Below, in pieces: positions 34,510 to 43,824 of a stretch of DNA of 64,000 nt (the first letter of the stretch is position 1; each line of letters begins with the position of its first letter). Source of the DNA: Leptolyngbya sp. FACHB-60 (lineage in GTDB: Bacteria; Cyanobacteriota; Cyanobacteriia; Phormidesmidales; Phormidesmidaceae); the NCBI RefSeq assembly GCF_014695775.1, contig NZ_JACJOX010000045.1, positions 54,275-118,274 of the forward strand, read 5' to 3'. A program made the position numbers and the translations under genes. The notes beneath the pieces are model-generated. The model had not been told where the DNA came from, did not search any database, and worked only from the letters and a program-made list of their open reading frames with translations.

Positions 34510-35622
34510 TTGACTTTCATACCCTCTGCTCCCACACCTTCAATTCGACCTGTTCACGGGGGAAATCTGGTCTGGGCGGCTGCGATCGCCAACTGTTCCC
34601 CCGATTCTCTCATAGACTTTTCGGCCAGCATCAACCCCCTAGGGCCGCCCGAGTCGGTGACTCGGGCCATGACCGAGGCCCTGGGGCAGCTGCGCCACTA
34701 CCCCGACCCCGACTACGCCGCCCTGCGCTGTGCCCTGGCCAGCCACCACCAGGTGCCCGCCGACTGGGTGCTGCCGGGTAACGGCGCGGCCGAACTGCTC
34801 ACCTGGGCCGCCCGCGACTTGACCGAGAGGCCTGCGGCGGGCTGCCACCTGCTGACTCCAGCCTTTGGTGACTATGGGCGGGCTTTAGCCGCCTTTGGGG
34901 TGCCGATTCAGCCCTGGCCGCTTTCCCTAAGGGAGGTTAAGGCAGACGGTACCCTGCAAGCCGCGATCGCCTGGCCCGATGCCGAGGGGGCCGGCATCTT
35001 AATCAACAATCCCCACAACCCCACCGGCCATCTGTTTAGCATCGACAGCCTCAAGCCTCTGCTCGATCGCGCTGACACCGTGATTGTGGATGAAGCCTTT
35101 ATGGATTTTGTGCCGCCGCATCAGCAGCAGTCGTTAATTGGTGAACTTGGTCGCTATCCAAATCTGGTGGTGCTGCGATCGCTGACCAAGTTCTATACCC
35201 TGCCGGGTTTGCGCATCGGCTATGCCCTGGGCCACCCTGACCGGCTGCACAGGTGGCAGCGCTGGCGCGACCCCTGGCCAGTGAATGTCCTGGCGGCAGC
35301 GGCGGCGATCGCAGCAGTGCAAGATAAAGCTTTTCAAACCCGCACTTGGCAGTGGCTCCCCCCTGCTAGGGCTGCCCTCTGCGATGGGTTGCAGGCTATC
35401 CTTGGGCTGCGGCCCCTGGCAGGAGCCGCCAACTACCTGCTAGTGCGCACTACCACCCCAGCGCCGGTGCTGCAAGAGACAATGCTGCGCAGTCACCAGG
35501 TACTAATTCGTGACTGTCTAAGTTTTCCTGAACTAGGGGCAGACTACTTTCGGGTGGCGGTGCGCACCACTGCCGAAAATGAGCGTTTGCTAACAGCCCT
35601 GGGCCAGGCTATGGCAGTATGA
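34510..35622 (+). CDS. L-threonine-O-3-phosphate decarboxylase-like PLP enzyme (CobC/CobD type)
   Basis: This 370-residue fold-type I PLP enzyme has VHGGN at the N terminus, DFSASINPLGPP, LPGNGAAEL, INNPHNPTGH, IVDEAFMDF and the Lys motif SLTKFYTLPGLRIGY. This set is typical of CobC/CobD of cobalamin synthesis, which makes aminopropanol phosphate, and is also related to HisC. The TTG at 34510 is the only start that keeps the conserved N terminus, and no clear Shine-Dalgarno is seen. Its stop-to-start spacing of 8 bp from hup suggests cotranscription. Cobalamin genes cobH-cobL lie 9 kb away. Confidence 0.8.
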   Translation: MTFIPSAPTPSIRPVHGGNLVWAAAIANCSPDSLIDFSASINPLGPPESVTRAMTEALGQLRHYPDPDYAALRCALASHHQVPADWVLPGNGAAELLTWAARDLTERPAAGCHLLTPAFGDYGRALAAFGVPIQPWPLSLREVKADGTLQAAIAWPDAEGAGILINNPHNPTGHLFSIDSLKPLLDRADTVIVDEAFMDFVPPHQQQSLIGELGRYPNLVVLRSLTKFYTLPGLRIGYALGHPDRLHRWQRWRDPWPVNVLAAAAAIAAVQDKAFQTRTWQWLPPARAALCDGLQAILGLRPLAGAANYLLVRTTTPAPVLQETMLRSHQVLIRDCLSFPELGADYFRVAVRTTAENERLLTALGQAMAV

Positions 35623-35702
35623 TGCCTCAATCTGAGTATCGGCCTACACCGATCGGTCCGTGAGTCCTGTCTGGTTTCCCTGTCGAGATTCCTGAGCCGC
35701 CG

Positions 35703-37247
35703 ATGACCACCGTTGCCCCGCCCCTGCTGCATCTCACTTCACCCCCCGAACTCAAGGTGGTGAACATGACCAAGCGGTTTGGTAGCCTGGTGGCCCTCAA
35801 CGATGTCACCCTCACCCTCAAACCCGGCACCTTCCACGGTCTGCTGGGGGAAAACGGGGCCGGTAAAAGCACCTTAGTGAAGTGCATTATGGGCTTTTAC
35901 TCGCCCACTGCCGGGCAAATCCTGGTTGACGACCAGGTTTATCCCATCAAAAGCCCTAAGGATGCCCACAGCTGCGGTATTGGCATGGTGTACCAGCACT
36001 TTACCTCAGTGCCCGCCATGACTGTGGCCGAAAACCTGGTGCTCAGCCGCTACGATCGCGCCCAGGTGATCAACTGGAAGCGAGAATACGCCGCCCTACG
36101 CACCTTTATGGAGCGATCGCCTTTTCAGGTTGACCTCGATGTGCCCGTGGGCCAGCTGGCGGCGGGGCAAAAGCAAAAGCTCGAAATTCTCAAGCAGCTC
36201 TACCTGCAAAGCCGCATTTTGATTCTCGATGAGCCCACCTCGGTGCTCACCCCCGACGAGGCCGACGAGGTGCTGGGGCTGCTGCGCCAGGAGGTGCAGG
36301 CCGGTCATCTCAGCGTGCTGCTGATTACTCACAAATTTCGCGAAGTGCTGGCCTTTACCGACGAGGTGACGGTGTTGCGCAAGGGCTACCTGGCGGGCCA
36401 TGGAGCCGTAGCCGACCTGACCGTGTCTGATATGGCCCGCATGATGCTGGGGGCCGAGCGGGCTACCAAGTCGGTCGATAAAGCTCCGATTACAGAACGC
36501 CATCCTGTGCTGACAGTGCATGGCTTAGCGGCGCTTAAAGACAATGGTCTACTCGCCTTTGGCCCCCTCGATTTAACGGTGCATAGCGGCGAGATTGTTG
36601 GCATTGCTGGGGTCTCGGGCAATGGCCAGCGCGAGCTGGTGGAGGTGCTGGCGGGGCAGCGATCGCCTACCCATGGGCACATCGAGGTTAACGGCGACCC
36701 CTACCGGGCCACTCGGGCCGAAATGGTTAGCCACGGTGTCTGCACCCTGCCTGAGGAGCCCCTGCGCAACGCCTGCGTGCCCGGTATGTCCGTAGCGGAG
36801 AACATGGCTCTGCGCACCTTCGATCGCCCTCCCCAAGCCCGCGCTCGTCTGTGGCTTATGCTCGGGGCCATCCGCGAGGCAGCCGAGGGGTTGATTGCGG
36901 CGTTTTCCGTCAAGACCCCGTCCCCCGATACCCCGATTCAAAACCTATCGGGAGGCAACGTGCAGCGGGTGGTGCTGGCGCGGGAGCTGTCATCCCCCGA
37001 CGTCAACCTGCTGATCGCCGCCAACCCCTGCTTTGGCCTCGATTTTCAAGCCGTAGACCAAATTCACAACGCCCTGGTAGAGGCCCGCAACCGGGGCGTA
37101 GCGGTGCTGCTGGTGAGCGAAGACCTCGACGAGCTGCTTGCCTTAGGCGATCGCATTTTGGTAATTAGCGAAGGGCATTTTGTCTACGAGAGCCCCGTTG
37201 AGCAGGCCAACGTCGCCGACATTGGCCACAAAATGGCTGGTCACTAG
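35703..37247 (+). CDS. Twin-domain ABC transporter ATPase (nucleoside/simple-sugar type)
   Basis: This 514-residue protein has two ATPase domains. The first has Walker A GENGAGKST (about 49-57) and LILDEPTSVLTPDEAD, with a degenerate signature LAAGQKQK. The second has the degenerate P-loop GVSGNGQRE and a signature LSGGNVQRV. This asymmetric pairing is typical of the RbsA/MglA/NupA class that energises BMP-type nucleoside or sugar importers. No permease or binding-protein gene is adjacent, so it is an orphan here; partners must be elsewhere. It starts 80 bp after the aminotransferase gene. Confidence 0.9.
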   Translation: MTTVAPPLLHLTSPPELKVVNMTKRFGSLVALNDVTLTLKPGTFHGLLGENGAGKSTLVKCIMGFYSPTAGQILVDDQVYPIKSPKDAHSCGIGMVYQHFTSVPAMTVAENLVLSRYDRAQVINWKREYAALRTFMERSPFQVDLDVPVGQLAAGQKQKLEILKQLYLQSRILILDEPTSVLTPDEADEVLGLLRQEVQAGHLSVLLITHKFREVLAFTDEVTVLRKGYLAGHGAVADLTVSDMARMMLGAERATKSVDKAPITERHPVLTVHGLAALKDNGLLAFGPLDLTVHSGEIVGIAGVSGNGQRELVEVLAGQRSPTHGHIEVNGDPYRATRAEMVSHGVCTLPEEPLRNACVPGMSVAENMALRTFDRPPQARARLWLMLGAIREAAEGLIAAFSVKTPSPDTPIQNLSGGNVQRVVLARELSSPDVNLLIAANPCFGLDFQAVDQIHNALVEARNRGVAVLLVSEDLDELLALGDRILVISEGHFVYESPVEQANVADIGHKMAGH

Positions 37248-37357
37248 TGGCTTTGGGGGTTTTCCCCCTCGTGGAGCCGGTCTAGCAGCGGGTAAACTAC
37301 AGATCTAGCTTTGTTGCATGCTTTGTTGATACCGTACCGACATAGGCGAGTCAGACT

Positions 37358-37846
37358 ATGGGTGAATCGTTAACGCAGCAAATTCCAGGCATTGCCGACG
37401 CCGACTGTTTGGCTTTAGTGCAAGAATACTGTCGATTGGCGGCGCGCCCCAGTCTAAGCGATGCCGAAAGCCAGCGCCTTGACGAGCTGCTTGCCTTAGC
37501 CGAAGACGATGGCCGGCTCGACTTTTGGATCAACGAAGCCGACCACTTCATTGACCATGCCATTGGCCTGGGTAGCGCCACGCGGGTCTACGCCTCGGTG
37601 AACGAAAATCTTAAGGCGCGGCTGCGCGAACTGCTCGATCTTACCCACACCGCTAACCCCGGCGACAAGGCCCTGGAGCTGCTCGAAGAGCTAGACGAAA
37701 GCCTGGCCGAGGGCGCTCGCCAAGTGCAGCAGCAGTTGGCCAAGCGCGGCTATGACCCTGGCCCGGTAGACGGGGTCGCGGGGCCTAAAACCCAGCGCGC
37801 CCTGCGAGACTTTCAGCGGTCTAAAGACTCTGGCCGACGGCAATAG
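37358..37846 (+). CDS. Peptidoglycan-binding-domain protein
   Basis: This 162-residue protein has a helical N-terminal part with acidic stretches (about 1-110) and a C-terminal PG_binding_1 domain (VQQQLAKRGYDPGPVDGVAGPKTQRALRDFQRSKDSG). There is no signal peptide or membrane segment, which is odd for a wall-binding domain. It may act inside the cell or use a non-classical route. I do not recognise the N-terminal part. Confidence 0.75.
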   Translation: MGESLTQQIPGIADADCLALVQEYCRLAARPSLSDAESQRLDELLALAEDDGRLDFWINEADHFIDHAIGLGSATRVYASVNENLKARLRELLDLTHTANPGDKALELLEELDESLAEGARQVQQQLAKRGYDPGPVDGVAGPKTQRALRDFQRSKDSGRRQ

Positions 37847-38028
37847 GGTTTACGATCATCTCACGACCGTCTCTATTTCCAAGCGCGTGGGCACTGCTTT
37901 GGTGCGTACCCTTGACCTGAGCGGCTATGCTCTCTCAAAGCTACTGGGCGATCGCCTGACGCTGACCACTGCCCAGTCTTGGTTGAGGGAGATAACAGAA
38001 TTTTTGAGCGGGTTTGGGAGCGACGGCT

Positions 38029-38898
38029 ATGGCACAAGATTCTCTCAATAACACAGAGTCAGTGACTCTCGATCTAAAGGCTTATTTTGACCGTATTGGC
38101 TGTGTTGCCTTGGGCCAAGCCCTCCAAGATGGAAATCTTGCGCCTACCTTAGATACTCTCAAAGCCGTTCATCAAGGTCACACCAGCACCATTGCCTTTG
38201 AGAATCTCAGCTCATTTTTCCACCAGCCCGTCTCCCTAACGTTAGAAGATCTACAGCAAAAGCTGATCCATGACCAGCGGGGCGGCTACTGTTTTGAGCA
38301 AAATCTGCTGCTGCGATCGGTGCTCGTGGCCCTAGGCTTTCAGGTGACGAACCTGGCCGCCCGCGTGCGATGGAATTTGCCGAAGGACACTATCACGCCC
38401 CGCAGTCACATGCTGCTGAAAGTGGATATTGATGAAACGTCTTATATTGCCGACGTGGGTTTTGGCGGTCTAACGATGACAGAACCGCTGGCGCTAGTGC
38501 CAGATCGGCCGCAGTCCACCTCCCACGAATCCTACCGCCTGGCGGTAACTGGACAGACCTACTGCTTAGAAGCTCAGCTCAACCAGGTGTGGAAACCGCT
38601 GTACTGCTTTGACCTACAAGCGCAGCAGCGCTGCGACTACGAAGTCAGCAATTGGTATGTATCAACCTATCCCCAATCGCTGTTTGTCAATGCGCTGATT
38701 GCGGCTCGGCCAGGAGATGATTGTCGCTATGCCCTGCTCAACAACCAGTTGACCACCCGCTATCTCGACGGCCGCTCTGAGCAGCGTCTGTTGACCACCG
38801 CCACCGAATTGCACGACGTGTTGAGCGATGAATTTGTGTTGCGGGTGCCCGAAACCTTAGATCTACAGCCAGCCCTAGAACGCTTTGCGGCCTCCTAG
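38029..38898 (+). CDS. nat: Arylamine N-acetyltransferase
   Basis: From ATG 38029 the product is 289 residues (an alternative TTG lies 15 bases up). The Cys-His-Asp triad is clear: RGGYCFEQN (Cys), RSHMLLKVDI (His), YIADVGFGG (Asp). The N terminus (YFDRIGC, LKAVHQGHTSTIAFENLS) matches the NAT family. It would transfer acetyl from acetyl-CoA to arylamines or hydrazines. The physiological substrate is unknown. Confidence 0.93.
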   Translation: MAQDSLNNTESVTLDLKAYFDRIGCVALGQALQDGNLAPTLDTLKAVHQGHTSTIAFENLSSFFHQPVSLTLEDLQQKLIHDQRGGYCFEQNLLLRSVLVALGFQVTNLAARVRWNLPKDTITPRSHMLLKVDIDETSYIADVGFGGLTMTEPLALVPDRPQSTSHESYRLAVTGQTYCLEAQLNQVWKPLYCFDLQAQQRCDYEVSNWYVSTYPQSLFVNALIAARPGDDCRYALLNNQLTTRYLDGRSEQRLLTTATELHDVLSDEFVLRVPETLDLQPALERFAAS

Positions 38899-38931
38899 GG
38901 CTGGCTCAGGAGAATTTGCGTCGGGCTCGGG

Positions 38932-39492
38932 CTAGCCGATGCGCAGCAGTTCTACATCAAACAGTAAGGTGGCGTTGGGTGGAATCACTCCCCCAGCGCC
39001 CCGGCTGCCATAACCTAGCTCCGAGGGAATTACCAGCTTGCGCTGACCACCTACCCGCATGGTGCCAACTCCTTCATCCCAGCCTTTGATCACCTGGCCC
39101 ACCCCAATTTGAAAGGTAAAGGGGCGACCGCGATCGCGGGAGCTGTCAAATTTAGTCCCGTTTTCGAGGGTGCCGGTGTAGTGCACTGTAACCCGCTGCC
39201 CCGGTTGGGGCATGGCCCCCGTGCCTTCAACAACGTCAACGTACTGTAGGCCAGAGTCGGTAGTCACCAAAGTCTCTTCGGGCATCATAGTCGAGGCATC
39301 CTCATTGGCAGGAACTAGGTCAGCGGCAGCCTGGGCAAGTTGGGCGACGGGTTCAGCTATGACCGCTTCGGTGACCTGGGGGGCATTCAAATTCGCGGCC
39401 ATGGCCTCGGGTTGGGGGCTGGTAAATTGAGCCGCCAGCAGCACCACGCAGCAGGCCGCCAAAATTCCTAGGCTAATCAAAATTTCTCGCAC
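38932..39492 (-). CDS. FKBP-type peptidyl-prolyl cis-trans isomerase, membrane-anchored or exported
   Basis: The GTG at 39492 gives 186 residues. An N-terminal hydrophobic segment (ILISLGILAACCVVLLAAQF) acts as signal or anchor. A polar linker leads to an FKBP domain (about 80-186) with TVHYTGTLENGTKFDSSRDR, FTFQIGVGQVIKGWDEGV and KLVIPSELGYGSRGAGGVIP. The active-site Tyr, Phe, Trp and Ile are all present. It is probably a periplasmic or lumenal foldase. Confidence 0.92.
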   Translation of the reverse strand: MREILISLGILAACCVVLLAAQFTSPQPEAMAANLNAPQVTEAVIAEPVAQLAQAAADLVPANEDASTMMPEETLVTTDSGLQYVDVVEGTGAMPQPGQRVTVHYTGTLENGTKFDSSRDRGRPFTFQIGVGQVIKGWDEGVGTMRVGGQRKLVIPSELGYGSRGAGGVIPPNATLLFDVELLRIG

Positions 39493-39587
39493 GGCGTATC
39501 TCCCATTGCAACTTGATCCCTACCGATCATATCGCCTCTAGCCATCCTAAGGGAAACCATCCCCCACTCTCCTACTGCCTCACTCCC

Positions 39588-40337
39588 TCACCCAAACCGA
39601 TAGCCAAACCCTCGCAACGTTGTCACATATTGTGGGTGCGCCGGGTCGTGCTCAATCTTTTCGCGTAGCCAGCGAATGTGCACATCTACAGTTTTGCGAT
39701 CGCCCACAAAATCAGCTCCCCACACCGACTGAATCAGCTCTTCCCGCGACCAAACCCGATTGGGGCTCTGCATAAATAACTCCAGAATGCGAAACTCCTT
39801 AGGCGATAAATTCACCTCTTGCCCCGCCACCAGCACCCTAAACTCCGTGGCGTGGAGCACAATATCTCGGTAAGTCAAAATAGTGCTGTCGGGTTGTGAC
39901 GTTGACCACTGGTGCCGCCGCAGCAGGGCGCGGCAGCGGGCAACCAGTTCGCGCATGCCAAAGGGCTTGGGCAAGTAGTCGTCAGCGCCTACCTCTAGAC
40001 CCACTACCCGATCCATCTCAGTTCCCTTAGCGCTCAAAATCATAATTGGCATGGCTAGATTGTGATGGCGCATCATGCGGCAAATATCTAGCCCATTAAC
40101 GCCAGGCAGCATCAGGTCAACAATGGCTAAATCAATGTCTAGACCAGCGAGACCGTCCCCAGCGGCTGGAAACATCAGCTCTAGGGCGCGATGCCCTGAC
40201 TCGGCGGTGATCACCTGATAACCCTGTTCTGTCAGCGCCAGGGCCACGGTTTCGCGGATCAAGTCTTCGTCGTCAATGATTAAAATGCGCTCTTGCACCG
40301 TCGCCAATGGCGATCGACCAGGGGGATTTTTTTGCAC
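39588..40337 (-). CDS. OmpR-family response regulator
   Basis: This 249-residue regulator has a receiver (ILIIDDEDLIRE; phospho-acceptor Asp in LAIVDLMLPGVNG; ILSAKG; YLPKPFGM) and a winged-helix DNA-binding domain (EVNLSPKEFRILELFMQSPN, KTVDVHIRWLREKIE, TLRGFGYRFG). The start is a GTG with a doubtful N-terminal extension of about 15 residues. The kinase-like gene upstream (40560-41948) is on the same strand, and the two are separated by 222 bp. They may or may not be partners. I cannot assign it to RpaA, RpaB or NblR. Confidence 0.9.
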   Translation of the reverse strand: MQKNPPGRSPLATVQERILIIDDEDLIRETVALALTEQGYQVITAESGHRALELMFPAAGDGLAGLDIDLAIVDLMLPGVNGLDICRMMRHHNLAMPIMILSAKGTEMDRVVGLEVGADDYLPKPFGMRELVARCRALLRRHQWSTSQPDSTILTYRDIVLHATEFRVLVAGQEVNLSPKEFRILELFMQSPNRVWSREELIQSVWGADFVGDRKTVDVHIRWLREKIEHDPAHPQYVTTLRGFGYRFG

Positions 40338-40559
40338 AGCACAGCCAGCCTAACGGAGCGTGGACAGACGCAGGCAGACCGCCCACCACGGTCGATCGCC
40401 TCCCGTAGAGACTAGCTCGTGACCTCGGGAGTGCTCGTCAACCGTAGTGTTTGCTCGCCGCCAGCTAGCGGATCGGCGTCTGCACCACTCCGCTATCCTG
40501 TCGGACTCAGCTTAAGGAAACATCGGCTTCTGGTTAAGCTTGCGTAAAGTTCCCCCCGT

Positions 40560-41948
40560 CTACCGTTGACAGGTGGCCTCAACTTCGGTTGGATGGCCCA
40601 ATTCTAACCGTGCTTTGGTGACATCCAGCCCTGGCAGCAGCACCATCAGCCGACAGTCGCTATCCCCATTTCCCTGGACGGTTAGCTGTCCGCCGTGGCG
40701 CTGCACTAGGTGCTGGCCCAGCAAGAGGCCGAGCAGAGAATGAGGTGGTTGACGCGGCACTGGCGAAGTCTGGAGCACTGTCACCACCTCTTGAGGCAGC
40801 CCTTCTCCTAACCAAGGGTTAGACAGCCACAGGGCCAGGGCCAGAGTGTTGCCCCGCCGACAGGCATGAATGCGCAGGTTGCCATTGTCTCCAGCGACCT
40901 GCATGATGCTGAAGACTAGATGATACAAAATTTGCTTGACCACGCGCTGGTCTAAAATCCAGTGGTTTGCGCCGGGTTCTACGGAGAGGTTGAGGGTTTG
41001 GGCGCTGGCGTCGGCGAGGGGGGCGAGGGTGGCCAGCACCTGCTGACCCAAGGCTTCAATATCGATGGTGGTCGGCACCAGATCAGCGCGTTCAGCCTCC
41101 AGGGGGTTGATGTCGATGAGTTCTTCGACCAGAGCCATCAGGGTCTGGCTACTGCGGTGCACAATGTCGGTGTATTCGCGCTGTTTGGGGGTGAGAGGGC
41201 CATAGATTTCTCGGCTGAGCATGGTGGTCATGCCGAGCACCGTGGTCAGGGGGCTACGCAACTCCTGGGTGAGTTGGCTAATCAGGTTGAGGCGCACTTG
41301 ACCTACCAAAGATGCCAACGGCACCTGAGGAGCGCTGAGACAGGTGGCCCGATGGCATTCGTACTCGCTCATGCCCCAACGGGCGGCCATGGCTAGGAAC
41401 CCTAGCTCTTGGGCGGTGAACGATCGCGGCTGCATATCCATCACGGCCAGGGTACCAATGCAGATGCCCTGGCTAGTCATGAGCGGGACTCCGCTGTAGG
41501 CCCTGACACCGTAGGTCATGACCAGATTGCTCTGGGCTAAGACGGGGTTTTCTAGGGTGTCGGTCACAACTAGGGGTTTCTCGCTATCGAGTAGATAGGC
41601 CCCCAACCCCTCGGTGAGAGGGATCTGGCGCTGCTGCGATAGGGGGTTGCCTACACCGAGAGATGACAGCCCGTAGGCGGCTCGCACATATTCGGTCTGG
41701 CTGTCAGCTAGGGTAACCACGGCGATCGGTACGCTAAGGAAGCGGGCCGCCATTTGAACGGCCTCTTCCCAGGCGGGGATGCTGCTGGGCAAGCTGAGGT
41801 CAAGGGCGGCGATCGCCTGACTGCGCCGCTGCTGACGCTCAGCCCAAGACAGACCTTGAAGCGAACAACAGGGCCAGGTCGGAGGGGATATGGCCGCTTC
41901 ATTGGCCACATTCCCCTCGGGCACCACTGAAAACACAGAAACGCTCAT
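40560..41948 (-). CDS. GAF-domain histidine-kinase-like protein with Gln at the phospho-acceptor site
   Basis: This 462-residue protein (ATG 41948) has a GAF domain (about 60-205; GVPLMTSQGICIGTLAVMD), a HisKA-like helix pair and a HATPase-like end. The H-box reads SQLTQELRSPLTTVLGM, so Gln replaces the phospho-acceptor His. The N-box and G-boxes are weak (QILYHLVFSIMQVAGDNGNL; HSLLGLLLGQHLVQRHGG). It is probably a pseudokinase or sensory scaffold rather than an autokinase. A family with MTQELR in this place is, to my knowledge, common in cyanobacteria. Confidence 0.85.
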   Translation of the reverse strand: MSVSVFSVVPEGNVANEAAISPPTWPCCSLQGLSWAERQQRRSQAIAALDLSLPSSIPAWEEAVQMAARFLSVPIAVVTLADSQTEYVRAAYGLSSLGVGNPLSQQRQIPLTEGLGAYLLDSEKPLVVTDTLENPVLAQSNLVMTYGVRAYSGVPLMTSQGICIGTLAVMDMQPRSFTAQELGFLAMAARWGMSEYECHRATCLSAPQVPLASLVGQVRLNLISQLTQELRSPLTTVLGMTTMLSREIYGPLTPKQREYTDIVHRSSQTLMALVEELIDINPLEAERADLVPTTIDIEALGQQVLATLAPLADASAQTLNLSVEPGANHWILDQRVVKQILYHLVFSIMQVAGDNGNLRIHACRRGNTLALALWLSNPWLGEGLPQEVVTVLQTSPVPRQPPHSLLGLLLGQHLVQRHGGQLTVQGNGDSDCRLMVLLPGLDVTKARLELGHPTEVEATCQR

Positions 41949-42093
41949 GGCCAAAGCCTAACCCCTGGTAAAACACAGGCTTAGCATGCCCGCAGGGGAT
42001 GGCCGAAGTAACGGTAGATGGGGGCCGAACGGTATCTTTGCGTACCGTTGGCAGGCTTTGGGTACGGGCGTAGGGGGTGAATTGCGATCGCAC

Positions 42094-43134
42094 TCAGTCT
42101 TGGGGTACGGCAAAGACCGTCGCTGCTGCCGCTGCTGCTGCTTTGGCCTGGTCGAGCAGATCCCAAATTTGCTGAAGCATGGGGCCTAAGCCCGTACCGG
42201 CCACTGCCGAAATGCCGTACACCGGCCCCGGCACGAGCGTTTCGAACTGGTGGATGAGTTCGGTTAAGGCCTCGGGAGTGAGGGCATCGACTTTGTTGAG
42301 GGCTAGAACCTGGGGGCGATCGCTTAGGTCGCGTCCGTAGGCCGCTAGCTCCTGTTGGATGGTGTGGAAGTTCTCGACTGGCTGCTCGGCGGTGGCATCG
42401 ACTACATGCAGCAGCAGCCGAGTGCGCTCGATGTGGCGCAAAAACTCGTGGCCCAGTCCTAGCCCCTGGTGTGCCCCTTCAATGAGGCCGGGGATGTCGG
42501 CGAATACGGTGCCGTCGCCCGAGGGACGGCGCACCACCCCCAAATTGGGGATGAGGGTGGTAAATGGGTAGTCAGCAATTTTGGGCCGTGCTGCTGACAG
42601 GGCTGAAATCAGGGTCGATTTGCCTGCGTTGGGCAGGCCGACAATGCCGACCTCGGCTAGCAGCCTAAGCTCTAGGCGCAGCCGTCGCTCTTCGCCGGGT
42701 AGACCGGGCAGGGCGTGCTCTGGAGCACGGTTGCGGTTGCTGAGAAAGTGGCGGTTTCCCAGACCCCCCTTGCCTCCTTGAGCCACGCAAAGCAGCTGGC
42801 CAGGCTCGACTAAATCGCCCATCAGCTGGTCGGTGGCGACATCGTAGATGGCGGTGCCGCAGGGCACATCCAGGTATAGATCGACGCCAGCAGCGCCGGT
42901 CATATTTTTGCGACCACCCCGCTCACCGTTGTCGGCCTTAAATCGGTGGGCGTAGCGAAAATCGAGCAGGGTTTGAAGCTGCTGAGTAGCCCGCAGGTAG
43001 ATCGAGCCACCGGGGCCACCGTTGCCCCCCGCTGGCCCGCCAGCAGGAACGTACTTTTCGCGCCGAAAGGCGACGACGCCATCGCCGCCGTCACCGGCAA
43101 TGACCTCAACTTCAGCCTGGTCGATAAACTGCAT
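42094..43134 (-). CDS. obg: Obg/CgtA GTPase
   Basis: This 346-residue ribosome-associated GTPase has the Gly-rich Obg fold (GDGGDGVVAFRREKYVPAGGPAGGNGG, GGKGGLGN) and G-domain motifs GLPNAGKSTLI (G1), TTLIPNLGV (G2), DIPGLIEGA (G3), NKVDAL (G4) and SAVAGTG (G5). The C-terminal tail (QAKAAAAAAATV) is Ala-rich and short. The ATG overlaps the stop of the DUF4168 gene upstream (TAATG), so they are co-translated. It controls 50S assembly and stress response. Confidence 0.96.
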   Translation of the reverse strand: MQFIDQAEVEVIAGDGGDGVVAFRREKYVPAGGPAGGNGGPGGSIYLRATQQLQTLLDFRYAHRFKADNGERGGRKNMTGAAGVDLYLDVPCGTAIYDVATDQLMGDLVEPGQLLCVAQGGKGGLGNRHFLSNRNRAPEHALPGLPGEERRLRLELRLLAEVGIVGLPNAGKSTLISALSAARPKIADYPFTTLIPNLGVVRRPSGDGTVFADIPGLIEGAHQGLGLGHEFLRHIERTRLLLHVVDATAEQPVENFHTIQQELAAYGRDLSDRPQVLALNKVDALTPEALTELIHQFETLVPGPVYGISAVAGTGLGPMLQQIWDLLDQAKAAAAAAATVFAVPQD

Positions 43135-43658
43135 TATTTAGCGCCGTTGACAGATTGTTGCTGAAGCTGTATCATCGCCGCCCGAATTTGCTCGGCCAAA
43201 GCCTGATCTTGGGGATAGGTGGCCGTGATCTGGTTGAACCGCTGCCTCGGCAGCCTGTGGGTCTCCACAATGTCGCTGGCCCGGTTGCAGTAGTTGACGA
43301 TGATAGTGCGTATGTCACCCCGCAGGTTGCGGGGCAGTTGGTTGAGGTTGGCGGTGCCCGTGCACGACAGATCGATGCTGCTGATGTCGTAGCTGGTGCC
43401 GGTTAGCAGGGTCTTGATTTGGCTTAAGGCCTCGTTGCGCGGGGCCTCCATCTCAAGAATTGAGGCAGCGTAGGCCGTTACTTCCTCAGAGGAGACCGAA
43501 CTGTTTTGTGCCCAGGCGGCGCTTCCTAGGGTGACGTTGCCCGTGGCCGTGGGAATAGAAATGCCTGCACCACCGGCTAATACGGCAAGACTGGCGATCG
43601 CCGCCGCCAAAGCAGTGCGACGGTGAGCAGATAAAGGGTGAATCAATAGGTGGATCAT
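43134..43658 (-). CDS. Exported DUF4168 family protein
   Basis: ATG 43658 with GGAG about 11 bases upstream gives 174 residues (an open extension to 43712 has no support). A signal peptide is visible (HRRTALAAAIASLAVLAGGAGI...AWA). The mature part has EVTAYAASILEMEAPRNEALSQI, a Cys pair (DLSCTG, VNYCNRA) and a C-terminal RFNQITATYPQDQALAEQIR. This is the DUF4168 pattern seen in cyanobacterial secreted proteins. It overlaps obg by one base. Why a secreted protein is linked to Obg is unclear. Confidence 0.85.
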   Translation of the reverse strand: MIHLLIHPLSAHRRTALAAAIASLAVLAGGAGISIPTATGNVTLGSAAWAQNSSVSSEEVTAYAASILEMEAPRNEALSQIKTLLTGTSYDISSIDLSCTGTANLNQLPRNLRGDIRTIIVNYCNRASDIVETHRLPRQRFNQITATYPQDQALAEQIRAAMIQLQQQSVNGAK

Positions 43659-43824
43659 TATGTTTATAGCTCCTGTGCTGGTATCAACCAGAATGGCCCT
43701 GTGCTCCAACAAAAAAGAAGTCTCTTAAAGCAAGGCTCTTTTTGGGTAAACGCCACCCTCGGCGCGATCGCTCGAATCTCACAGCCCAGACGGGACAGCG
43801 CCCCTGTGAGTTCCAGCTCTGAGG

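Noticed and set aside
37887..38045. Open frame of about 52 codons from a GTG, overlapping the NAT start
   Set aside because: No Shine-Dalgarno, includes a HIP1 site, overlaps the better supported NAT start; no recognised motif.
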